The notes beneath the pieces were generated by a model, which saw only the letters and a list, made by a program, of their open reading frames with translations, made no database searches and was not told the DNA's origin. Made by a program: the position numbers and the translations under genes. DNA of 46,568 nt from Streptococcus mitis (lineage in GTDB: Bacteria; Bacillota; Bacilli; Lactobacillales; Streptococcaceae), in the NCBI GenBank assembly GCA_018364455.1, contig JAGZLW010000015.1, positions 1 to 46,568 on the forward strand, given 5' to 3'. This document shows positions 1 through 7,570 of the stretch, piece after piece. Positions within the stretch are counted from its first letter, which is position 1. Every line of letters starts with the position of its first letter.

Positions 1-1
1 C

Positions 2-955
2 CAAGGACAACTTTCTCGTTTTCTTGACTTTGAAAATGGCGAAAATAAAGCTGTCATGGTCAACAACTACGACTGGTTTGGCAGCATCAGCTTCATTGAT
101 TTCCTCCGTGATATCGGAAAATACTTTACTGTCAACTACATGATGAGTAAGGAATCTGTGAAAAAACGGATCGAAACAGGGATTTCCTACACTGAGTTTG
201 CTTACCAAATCATGCAAGGGTACGACTTCTTCGTTCTTAGCCAAGACCACAACGTAACGCTACAAATCGGTGGTTCTGACCAGTGGGGAAATATGACAGC
301 TGGTACTGAATTGCTTCGTCGTAAGGCTGACAAGACTGGCCACGTAATCACTGTTCCACTGATTACCGATGCAACTGGTAAGAAATTTGGTAAATCAGAA
401 GGAAACGCAGTCTGGCTCAATCCTGAAAAGACTTCTCCATACGAAATGTACCAATTCTGGATGAACGTTATGGACGCAGACGCTGTTCGCTTCTTGAAAA
501 TCTTTACTTTCTTGTCACTTGATGAGATTGAAGACATCCGTAAACAATTTGAAGCAGCTCCACACGAACGCTTGGCTCAAAAAATCTTGGCTCGTGAAGT
601 CGTTACACTTGTTCACGGCGAAGAAGCTTACAAAGAAGCCCTCAACATCACTGAGCAACTCTTTGCAGGAAACATCAAAAATCTTTCTGTTAAAGAACTC
701 AAACAAGGACTTCGTGGAGTACCAAACTACAAAGTACAAGCAGACGAAAACCACAATATTGTGGAACTGCTCGTCTCATCTGGTGTAGTTAACTCAAAAC
801 GCCAAGCCCGTGAAGATGTCCAAAATGGAGCTATCTACGTAAACGGTGACCGCATCCAAGACCTTGACTATGTCTTGAGTGACGCAGATAAGTTAGAAAA
901 CGAACTGACTGTTATCCGTCGTGGAAAGAAAAAATATTTTGTATTGACTTACTAA
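2..955 (+). CDS. tyrS: Tyrosyl-tRNA synthetase, 3' part (5' end outside window)
   Basis: Class I aminoacyl-tRNA synthetase that charges tRNA-Tyr in the cytoplasm. The reading frame is open from base 2, so the true start lies upstream; an internal ATG at 56 is not the start. The visible part has the tyrosine-binding region with GGSDQWGN, the KMSKS-type loop as KFGKS, and a C-terminal S4-like RNA-binding domain (about the last 65 residues) ending in KKYFVLTY. It stops at 955 and is followed by a strong terminator. The family is certain; only the N-terminal Rossmann part with the HIGH motif is missing because of the window edge. Confidence 0.97.
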   Translation, partial: QGQLSRFLDFENGENKAVMVNNYDWFGSISFIDFLRDIGKYFTVNYMMSKESVKKRIETGISYTEFAYQIMQGYDFFVLSQDHNVTLQIGGSDQWGNMTAGTELLRRKADKTGHVITVPLITDATGKKFGKSEGNAVWLNPEKTSPYEMYQFWMNVMDADAVRFLKIFTFLSLDEIEDIRKQFEAAPHERLAQKILAREVVTLVHGEEAYKEALNITEQLFAGNIKNLSVKELKQGLRGVPNYKVQADENHNIVELLVSSGVVNSKRQAREDVQNGAIYVNGDRIQDLDYVLSDADKLENELTVIRRGKKKYFVLTY

Positions 956-975
956 ACTGTTCAACATTTACCTAT

Positions 976-1013
976 AAAAAAGGAGTTAACCTCGAGAAAG
1001 GTAACTCCTTTTT
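976..1013. terminator. Bidirectional intrinsic terminator between tyrS and the ATPase gene
   Basis: An inverted repeat with arms AAAAAGGAGTTA and TAACTCCTTTTT forms a long stem with T-runs on both strands. It can end tyrS on the plus strand and the convergent ATPase gene on the minus strand. Confidence 0.85.
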
Positions 1014-1030
1014 GTTGTTGATAACCACAT

Positions 1031-3094
1031 CTATCTAGCCTTAATAGACAGGCTACGCAGGACTATGCGTAAGGTTGTTAGATTATGTAAGATAGAGAGA
1101 TTTGAAGGACTGAGCCAATTAAATAAGCCAAAGCCAATCAAACTACTATTTACGACAACGGTATCTTGAATATTCTTCTTGATGAGTGTTTGCAAAGATG
1201 ATGATAGCCAATCCAACTCTTGGAAGAAATCCAAACGATTATCTAACAATAAGATATCACTCATCTGCTTAGAAATATCTGCACTCTCATTCATCACCAC
1301 ACCGATATCTGATAGGGTTAGAGCAGCTGAGTCATTCAATCCATCTCCAACCATCAAAATAGTGTGACCTGCTTTATGCAGTTCCTCTACTAACTCAAAT
1401 TTTCCATCAGGTTTCAAGTCTGTATAGACCTGATCAAAGGGCAAATCTTTGACTAATTCCTCTGTTCTAACCAAGGTATCCCCTGTTGCCAGAATCAATT
1501 TTTTCCCTTGTGCCTTAAGTTTCTCCAAGGCTGCCTTAGCTTCTTTTCTCAAAGGAGTATGAATGCAGAACATTCCAATCAATTCATTCTGGTAGGCTAA
1601 GAATAAAAGATTGTAGTGATTCTTGTACTCTTCGATCAAAGCATGTTGTTCCAAACTAATATGAATCTGCTCATCCTGCATCAAGACATAATTCCCAATA
1701 ACAACTGGTTGGCCATCTATATGGGATTTGATTCCCTTACTTGCGATATATTGGAGTTTCCCATGCATTTCCTCATGTTCAATCCCCTCTATCTCAGCTT
1801 GCTTGACAATGGCATTAGCAATAGGATGATAAATGTGTTCCTCAAGACAGGCACTGATTCTGAGAATATCTTCCTCGCTATAGTCCCCAAAAGGTAACAC
1901 CTTTTCAACTATAGGATAGCTAGTTGTGATTGTTCCTGTCTTATCAAACAAGAAAGTATCAACTTCCAGATATTTCTCTAGAACATCTCCATCCTTAATC
2001 ACCATTTCACGGTTCAACCCCTCTTTGATAGCTGTTAAATAAGCTACAGGAGTAGAGATTTTCAAAGCGCAGGAGAAATCAACCAATAGGAATGAAATAG
2101 CCTTAGAAAAAGAACCTGTTAATAAGTAAGTCAGACCAGCCCCCAAGAAATTATATTTGACGACCTTGTCCGCCATCTTGATGAAATAGCGTTGTTTCGT
2201 TTTCTTGTTTTCTTCAGATTTCTTCATCAACTCAATCAGCTGTAAAATACGACTGTTCATCTGATTATCGGTTACACGAATGCGTAGCTCCCCAGTCTCC
2301 AAGACTGTGTTTGCACAAACCAAATCAGACTCTCTTTTTTCAACTGGAAAACTCTCTCCCGTCAAGGAACTTTCGTTGACCATACCTAAACCTGAAACTA
2401 CTTGTCCATCAAACAGAATTTCATTTCCTTGAGATAGGACCAAGACATCTCCTATTTGAACATCGGAACTCTTGATACTAACGACCGTATCCCCCTGTAC
2501 TAAGAATACGTCGCTCTCTTTTGCAAGAAGGCTTTGCTCTAAATCTGTTGCAGTTTTTTTCAAGGACCATTGATCTAAATGATTCCCCAAATCAAGCATA
2601 AACATGATGTTGCTAGCAGTCTTGGATTGGTTCATGAACAAAGACAATAAAATAGCCGAACAGTCCAAGACCTCCATCGTTAGTTCCTTACGCGCTAGTG
2701 TTTGATAGGCTTCTCTAATATAGCCAAAAGCCTGATAACAAGTCCATATATAGCGAATAGGATACGGAACAAAACTACGAAAAAGTATACGCTTAATCGC
2801 TGCACCTGAAACAATAGAATAAGCACTCTCTTCTCTACGAATGGGAAGAGTCATCAACTCAGAAACTTTCCCTTTATCAATTCTTTTTAAAAAGGCTTCT
2901 GCATTATCTAATACAGAAAAGCCTTCTTTTATACGTAGAGTAAAGTGCTGTTGATCCATGTAAAACTGGATAGACTCAATTCCCTTTTCATCTCTCGCCA
3001 AGGAACGAAGATAGTCTTGAATATCCAAGGTGAGTGAAAAAGAAGATGATAGTCGGATATGTTGGTATCCTCTATGTAGCACTTTAAAAGACAT
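1031..3094 (-). CDS. P1B-like heavy-metal-translocating P-type ATPase
   Basis: A 687-residue membrane ATPase that probably exports or imports a transition metal. Visible motifs are the actuator TGES (about 245), the phosphorylation site DKTGT (384), the HP dipeptide of P1B pumps (423), ATGD (535) and the hinge GDGLNDS (583). Two things depart from the textbook pump. The N-terminus (about 100 residues) has no CxxC metal-binding domain. The membrane motif normally read as CPC is SCALK-STP near 341-349, so the metal cannot be assigned from the canonical motif. The end of the protein carries HN-TT-R-VLRSL, typical of the last P1B helix. It starts 1 bp after the stop of the small membrane protein gene at 3096-3374, so the two are translationally linked. 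The family is certain; the substrate is unknown. Confidence 0.92.
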   Translation of the reverse strand: MSFKVLHRGYQHIRLSSSFSLTLDIQDYLRSLARDEKGIESIQFYMDQQHFTLRIKEGFSVLDNAEAFLKRIDKGKVSELMTLPIRREESAYSIVSGAAIKRILFRSFVPYPIRYIWTCYQAFGYIREAYQTLARKELTMEVLDCSAILLSLFMNQSKTASNIMFMLDLGNHLDQWSLKKTATDLEQSLLAKESDVFLVQGDTVVSIKSSDVQIGDVLVLSQGNEILFDGQVVSGLGMVNESSLTGESFPVEKRESDLVCANTVLETGELRIRVTDNQMNSRILQLIELMKKSEENKKTKQRYFIKMADKVVKYNFLGAGLTYLLTGSFSKAISFLLVDFSCALKISTPVAYLTAIKEGLNREMVIKDGDVLEKYLEVDTFLFDKTGTITTSYPIVEKVLPFGDYSEEDILRISACLEEHIYHPIANAIVKQAEIEGIEHEEMHGKLQYIASKGIKSHIDGQPVVIGNYVLMQDEQIHISLEQHALIEEYKNHYNLLFLAYQNELIGMFCIHTPLRKEAKAALEKLKAQGKKLILATGDTLVRTEELVKDLPFDQVYTDLKPDGKFELVEELHKAGHTILMVGDGLNDSAALTLSDIGVVMNESADISKQMSDILLLDNRLDFFQELDWLSSSLQTLIKKNIQDTVVVNSSLIGFGLFNWLSPSNLSILHNLTTLRIVLRSLSIKAR

Positions 3095-3095
3095 A

Positions 3096-3374
3096 TTATT
3101 CTCCTATAAGGCTATCTAATTGCTCTTCTTTTTTCTCTTGCTCGTACAAATATTTGGCATCTTGCAAGACATCGTCTCCATGTTGTTTCACAACAGAAAC
3201 AGATGCATCTAGCTCGTCTTTCAACTTGTAAGCCTTAGCCAAAGCTTTAGAATAACCTTTTTTAGCTTCCTTACTTGCTAAGATTTTCAAACCAAGGGTA
3301 CCAAATGCGACACCACCCAAAAAGAGTGATGATTTTTTCGCAACTTTTGCGACGGTCAATACTTCTTTTAACAT
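3096..3374 (-). CDS. Small DUF6110-like membrane-anchored protein
   Basis: A 92-residue protein with one N-terminal hydrophobic segment (about residues 16-32, SLFLGGVAFGTLGLKIL) followed by a lysine- and glutamate-rich helical tail. It resembles the small DUF6110 proteins of lactic bacteria, which I recall next to metal P-type ATPases. The gene lies 1 bp upstream of the ATPase gene, in the same operon, with AGGAGG directly before the ATG. A role as accessory subunit or metal-delivery partner is an inference from position only. Confidence 0.8.
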   Translation of the reverse strand: MLKEVLTVAKVAKKSSLFLGGVAFGTLGLKILASKEAKKGYSKALAKAYKLKDELDASVSVVKQHGDDVLQDAKYLYEQEKKEEQLDSLIGE

Positions 3375-3489
3375 ACTTATTTCCTCCTAGCTATTATTAT
3401 ATAGCAATTTAGATATAAAAGCAATTTAATTTTTGTACTTTGAAAAGTAATTATACTACTATTTAATTCTATTACAAATCATCCTAAAG

Positions 3490-3518
3490 TTGCTTTCATT
3501 TGCCTCTTTTGATACACT
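3490..3518 (+). promoter_or_regulatory. Promoter of rlmA, placed for a leaderless transcript
   Basis: TTGCTT (3490-3495), a 17-bp spacer and TACACT (3513-3518). The expected transcription start, about 7 bp downstream, falls on the A of the rlmA ATG at 3525. No Shine-Dalgarno sequence is present, and an in-frame TAA at 3519-3521 excludes an upstream start. Confidence 0.55.
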
Positions 3519-3524
3519 TAAACT

Positions 3525-4373
3525 ATGAATACAAATCTCAAACCTAAACTTCAGCGTTTTGCTTCTGCGACTGTCTTTGCCTGTCCTATCTGTCAAGAAA
3601 ATCTGACTCTGGTAGAGAACAGTCTCAAATGCAACAATCGTCATTCTTTTGACTTGGCTAAATTTGGCTATGTCAATCTGTCACCTCAAATCAAGCAATC
3701 TGCCAACTACGACAAGGAAAACTTTCAAAACCGCCAACAAATCCTAGAATCTGGATTTTATCAGGCTATTTTAGAAGATATTTCGGACTTACTAGCAGCT
3801 AATCCATCCGCAAAAACTGTCTTAGATATTGGTTGTGGCGAGGGCTTCTACTCTCGCAAACTCCAAGAAAGTCATCCTGACAAAACCTTCTATGCCTTTG
3901 ATATTTCCAAAGATTCCGTCCAAATCGCTGCAAAGAGCGAACCCAACTGGGCAGTCAATTGGTTCGTTAGCGACTTGGCTCGTCTTCCTATAAAAGACGC
4001 CAGCATGGATATCCTGCTTGATATCTTTTCCCCTGCCAACTACGGTGAATTTCGCCGCGTTTTATCCCAAAACGGTATCTTAATGAAGGTCGTTCCTACT
4101 GAAAATCACCTTAAAGAAATCCGCCAAATGGTACAGGAGCAACTAACAAAGAAGGACTATTCTAACCAAGATATCAAGGAACATTTCCAGGAACATTTCA
4201 GCATCCAATCTAGTCAGATAGCTTCCCTGACCAAACCTATCACCGCAGAGCAACGCCAAGCCCTGCTTAGCATGACCCCCCTACTCTTTCACGTCGATCA
4301 AAGCAAGATTGACTGGAGCCAACTGACAGAGATTACCATTGAAGCAGAGATTTTGGTTGGGAAAACATTGTAA
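3525..4373 (+). CDS. rlmA: 23S rRNA (guanine-N1)-methyltransferase RlmA(II)
   Basis: A 282-residue SAM-dependent methyltransferase. In S. pneumoniae the RlmA(II) enzyme methylates G748 in the 23S rRNA macrolide/ketolide tunnel. The N-terminal zinc finger is visible as C20, C23, C36 and H40; the SAM motif I reads VLDIGCGEG at about 102-110. The length matches the family. The ATG has no ribosome-binding site, and the predicted promoter would start the transcript on it, so it may be read as a leaderless mRNA. A 13-bp perfect hairpin at 4423-4469 ends it. The family is secure; the exact target base is taken from the pneumococcal homologue. Confidence 0.93.
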   Translation: MNTNLKPKLQRFASATVFACPICQENLTLVENSLKCNNRHSFDLAKFGYVNLSPQIKQSANYDKENFQNRQQILESGFYQAILEDISDLLAANPSAKTVLDIGCGEGFYSRKLQESHPDKTFYAFDISKDSVQIAAKSEPNWAVNWFVSDLARLPIKDASMDILLDIFSPANYGEFRRVLSQNGILMKVVPTENHLKEIRQMVQEQLTKKDYSNQDIKEHFQEHFSIQSSQIASLTKPITAEQRQALLSMTPLLFHVDQSKIDWSQLTEITIEAEILVGKTL

Positions 4374-4422
4374 ACTAGACTTCGCAAAAGTAGAAAACTT
4401 ACTGAGAATCTTCAATATTACG

Positions 4423-4469
4423 AAAACGCATAAGAACAGGTACTCAAAAACCTTAATCTTATGCGTTTT
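4423..4469. terminator. Terminator hairpin after rlmA
   Basis: Perfect 13-bp arms AAAACGCATAAGA and TCTTATGCGTTTT separated by 21 bases. The A/T-rich ends give a T-run on either strand, so it can serve rlmA and the leftward small ORF. Confidence 0.7.
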
Positions 4470-4502
4470 GTTATGCAAAAATCACTGGAATTTCTATACA
4501 CA

Positions 4503-4673
4503 TTAAGCGGAAATCTTTGAAATCAATTCTCTTAATAACCATTGAATACCATATATTACATTTACCCCAAATATGATATAGGCCGTATAAATCAAGTATT
4601 TCGATTTCTTCTGCCTCAAAGAATAGATTTTGTACAAGATAAACAAATTTAAAATAATAAATAATAGAGACAA
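4503..4673 (-). CDS. Short two-helix membrane ORF, start uncertain, possibly decayed
   Basis: On the minus strand a frame reading SLLFIILNLFILYKIYSLRQ and ending YGIQWLLRELISKISA encodes two hydrophobic stretches joined by a basic loop, as a small membrane protein would. The only start codons in frame are non-ATG (TTG at 4671-4673), and none has a convincing ribosome site. The frame stays open upstream to a TGA near 4710, reading CTFKIDFWGK, which suggests the original N-terminus was lost. I do not recognise the family. It may be a remnant. Confidence 0.35.
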   Translation of the reverse strand: MSLLFIILNLFILYKIYSLRQKKSKYLIYTAYIIFGVNVIYGIQWLLRELISKISA

Positions 4674-4728
4674 AATCTTCCCCCAAAAATCAATCTTAAA
4701 AGTACACAGTCAAGCATAGCTCTAAACT

Positions 4729-4935
4729 TTATTTTCGATTCGAGATAACAAACTTATCAATAAATAGCAAGTGAAATAAGGCCAGTACCAGACCCCAAAC
4801 GCTACCACGAAAAGAGATTTCTTGATGATTGAGAGGAAACAAATCATGGTTACCTATATAGAGGCAGGTCAAAATGATAAATAAAATCCAAAATAAATCC
4901 GTCCATTTATATTTTGAAAAATATTTTTTCCACAT
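4729..4935 (-). CDS. Hypothetical small membrane protein (68 aa)
   Basis: A 68-residue protein with two hydrophobic segments (about residues 13-27 and 44-60), a basic N-terminus (MWKKYFSKYK) and a basic C-terminus. The ATG has AGAAGG 8 bases upstream and a near-consensus promoter at 4962-4990, so it is probably expressed although small. I do not recognise a family. The next leftward ORF (4503-4673) lies about 55 bp downstream and may be cotranscribed. Confidence 0.6.
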   Translation of the reverse strand: MWKKYFSKYKWTDLFWILFIILTCLYIGNHDLFPLNHQEISFRGSVWGLVLALFHLLFIDKFVISNRK

Positions 4936-4961
4936 AAAAACACCTTCTTTCCTACAATCAT

Positions 4962-4990
4962 ATTATAATACTTTGTGTAAGCGAATACAA
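4962..4990 (-). promoter_or_regulatory. Promoter of the 68-aa membrane protein gene
   Basis: On the minus strand TTGTAT, exactly 17 bp, then a perfect TATAAT, about 30 bp before the start codon. Confidence 0.75.
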
Positions 4991-5117
4991 GGAATATGAG
5001 GTAATCAACTACAAAGAAACATGAGGTTGAAAGAGAGTAAAAGCAGTATTTCTAAGCTTTAACTGTATCTATGATTTCTATCTTTTTAAGACAAGATTGA
5101 CCCAAATCCACAGCATT
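4991..5117. other. Intergenic stretch with no recognised feature
   Basis: No ORF with a ribosome site, no strong hairpin and no repeat was recognised here. It lies between the promoter at 4962-4990 and the terminator at 5118-5152. Confidence 0.5.
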
Positions 5118-5152
5118 TAAAAAAGCGAATTTCAATCGAAACTCGCTTTTTT
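5118..5152. terminator. Terminator-like hairpin near the glgP 3' side
   Basis: AAAAAAGCGA and TCGCTTTTTT arms with a short inner GAAA/TTTC pairing. T-runs occur on both strands. For the leftward malQ-glgP transcript it lies about 135 bp past the glgP stop, beyond the BOX element. Confidence 0.7.
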
Positions 5153-5181
5153 ACAAAATGTATTAGTATGAATTTGTATCT

Positions 5182-5289
5182 TATACTCAATGAAAATCAA
5201 AGAGCAAACTAGGAAGCTAGCCGCAGGCTGTACTTGAGTACGGCAAGGCAACGCTGACGTGGTTTGAATTTGATTTTCGAAGAGTATTA
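5182..5289 (-). repeat. BOX element 1 (boxA-boxC, no boxB)
   Basis: It begins TATACTCAATGAAAATCAAA (boxC end) and ends GATTTTCGAAGAGTATTA (boxA end), with the conserved ACGGCAAGGC core. No boxB lies between them. In standard orientation (boxA first) it reads on the minus strand. Its last three bases form the TAA stop codon of glgP. Confidence 0.93.
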
Positions 5290-7545
5290 GTTCAAGTGCC
5301 AGATATCTTCGTTGTACTGAGCGATTGTACGGTCAGATGAGAAGAATCCTGCTTTAGAAATGTTAACGATAACTTTATCCAACCATGCGTCACGGTCTTC
5401 GTAGTCAGCCAACATTTGCTCTTTCACTTTGATGTAATCTTCCAAGTCAAGAAGAGTCATGAACCAGTCTTTGTTGATCAATTCATTGTAAAGACGTTCC
5501 AAGCGCTCTTTGTTTCCAGCTGCAAGAACTGCATCGCTAACGATGAAGTCAACCAATGGTTTGATAGCTTCACGAGCGTAGAATTCGCTTGATTTGTAAG
5601 CTGCTTTTGCGTAAAGGTCGATAACAGTTTCTGAATCTTCACCAAAGATGTAGATGTTTTCATCACCAACCAACTCAGCGATTTCCACGTTAGCACCGTC
5701 CATAGTACCAAGAGTCAAAGCTCCGTTCAACATGAATTTCATGTTACCAGTACCTGAAGCTTCTTTAGAAGCAAGTGAGATTTGTTCTGAGATATCACAT
5801 GCTGGGATAAGGAAGCTTGCTGCAGTAACGTTGTAGTTTTCAACCATAACTACTTGCAAGTGTGGAGCTACTGCTGGATCGTTAGCAATAACTTCTGACA
5901 TGCAAAGGATCAAGTGGATGATGTCTTGAGCGATTGTGTAGGCTGGAGCTGCTTTACCACCGAAGAAGATTGTGATTGGACGAGCAGGGATGTTACCAGC
6001 TTTGATATCAAGGTATTTGTGGATCACGTACAAAGCGTTCATTTGTTGGCGTTTGTACTCGTGAAGACGTTTGATTTGGATATCAAAGATAGAGTTTGGA
6101 TTGATTTCTACACCTTGATGTTCTTTCAAGTGACGAGCCAATTTACGTTTGTTGTGAGCCTTGATGCTTTCCAATTTTTCTTTGACAGCTGCTTTGTCTT
6201 CATAAGACAAGAGTTTTTCAAGCTCATCTGCTTCATGGTGCCAACCTTCTCCAAGAATCTCATCCAAGTAGTGAGACAATCTTGGGTTAGCATGCATGAG
6301 CCAACGACGGAAAGTGATACCGTTTGTTTTGTTGTTGAATTTTTCTGGGTAAAGGTCGTAGAAGGCTTTCAACTCAGAGTTCTTCAAGATTTCAGTATGA
6401 AGTGCCGCTACCCCGTTAACACTGTATCCGTAGTGGATATCCATGTGAGCCATGTGAACACGTCCGCTCTCATCGATAATTTGAACAGCTGGATCTTTGT
6501 ATTCTGCTTTCACGCGACGGTCCAATTCTTCGATGATTGGTACCAAGTGAGGAACCACTTCTTGCAAGAATTCAAGAGGCCATTTTTCAAGGGCTTCAGC
6601 AAGGATTGTGTGGTTGGTGTAGGCAGTCATGCTACGAACGATTGAGATTGCTTCGTCAAGCTCGATACCACGTGCAGTCAAAAGACGGATCAATTCAGGG
6701 ATAACCATTGATGGGTGAGTATCGTTGATTTGTACAACTGCGTAGTCAGCAAGGTCATGCAAGTTGCTTCCTTTTTCGATTGCTTCGTCGATGATCAATT
6801 GCGCACCGTTTGAAACCATGAAGTATTGTTGGAAGATACGGAGCAATTCACCTTGACGGTCACTATCATCTGGGTAAAGGAAGAGAGTCAAGTTGCGAGC
6901 GATATCTGTCTTGTCAAAGTTGATACCATCTTTAATAATAGAAGAATCAACTGAATCCAAGTCAAACAAACGCAAGCGGTTTTTAGTTGCTGTTTCATAA
7001 CCAGTAACATCAATATCGTAAAGAGTTGATGTTAAAGTAAAGTCTGCAAATGGTACTTGGTAGCTACGGCTTGAACGAACCAACCAGTTTTGCTCTGTCA
7101 ACCATGCATTTGGAATTGTTTCTTGTTGGTTGTTTTTAAGAACTTGTTGGAAAAGACCAAAGTGGTAGTTAAGACCAACACCGTCACCGTTCAAACCAAG
7201 AGTCGCAATTGAGTCGATAAAGCAGGCAGCCAAACGTCCCAAACCACCATTACCAAGAGATGGTTCCAATTCAACTTCTTCGACTTCGATCAAGTCTTTA
7301 CCTGCAGCAGCAAGTTCTTTTTTGACATCGTCGTAAAGACCAAGGTTGATCAAGTTGTTTGACAAGAGTTTACCAATCAAGAACTCAGCTGAGATATAGT
7401 AAACTTTCTTTTTACCAGTGTTGACTGGTTTTTGGCTGCTTGCAAGCTTGCTGTAGTTAAGAAGAGCAAGGTAAAGCTCTTCATTGCTACATTCTGCAAT
7501 GGTTTTATTGTAACGATTTTGTACAAATTCTTGTAGTGATAACAT
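5287..7545 (-). CDS. glgP: Glycogen/maltodextrin phosphorylase (GT35)
   Basis: A 752-residue cytoplasmic enzyme that phosphorolyses alpha-1,4-glucans to glucose-1-phosphate with pyridoxal phosphate. The PLP-lysine motif EASGTGNMKF is present, with the lysine at about 603, and the early region has NGGLGRLAACFIDS. At this length it is the short maltodextrin type without long regulatory inserts. It follows malQ by 25 bp on the same strand, with CAGGAG about 12 bases before the ATG, so the two form the malQ-glgP operon driven from the promoter at 9155-9183. Its final codons run into BOX element 1, which supplies the stop codon. In pneumococcal literature the gene is also called malP. Confidence 0.96.
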   Translation of the reverse strand: MLSLQEFVQNRYNKTIAECSNEELYLALLNYSKLASSQKPVNTGKKKVYYISAEFLIGKLLSNNLINLGLYDDVKKELAAAGKDLIEVEEVELEPSLGNGGLGRLAACFIDSIATLGLNGDGVGLNYHFGLFQQVLKNNQQETIPNAWLTEQNWLVRSSRSYQVPFADFTLTSTLYDIDVTGYETATKNRLRLFDLDSVDSSIIKDGINFDKTDIARNLTLFLYPDDSDRQGELLRIFQQYFMVSNGAQLIIDEAIEKGSNLHDLADYAVVQINDTHPSMVIPELIRLLTARGIELDEAISIVRSMTAYTNHTILAEALEKWPLEFLQEVVPHLVPIIEELDRRVKAEYKDPAVQIIDESGRVHMAHMDIHYGYSVNGVAALHTEILKNSELKAFYDLYPEKFNNKTNGITFRRWLMHANPRLSHYLDEILGEGWHHEADELEKLLSYEDKAAVKEKLESIKAHNKRKLARHLKEHQGVEINPNSIFDIQIKRLHEYKRQQMNALYVIHKYLDIKAGNIPARPITIFFGGKAAPAYTIAQDIIHLILCMSEVIANDPAVAPHLQVVMVENYNVTAASFLIPACDISEQISLASKEASGTGNMKFMLNGALTLGTMDGANVEIAELVGDENIYIFGEDSETVIDLYAKAAYKSSEFYAREAIKPLVDFIVSDAVLAAGNKERLERLYNELINKDWFMTLLDLEDYIKVKEQMLADYEDRDAWLDKVIVNISKAGFFSSDRTIAQYNEDIWHLN

Positions 7546-7570
7546 GTTTAAGGTGTCTCCTGATATTGTA

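Noticed and set aside
4471..4686. 71-codon ORF in the region after rlmA
   Set aside because: The neighbouring frame on the same strand reads as a much better two-helix membrane protein; this one has only a TTG start without a site.
5914..6645. 243-codon ORF antisense to glgP
   Set aside because: It lies wholly within the strongly conserved glgP frame, has no ribosome site, and its composition is the mirror of glgP codons.
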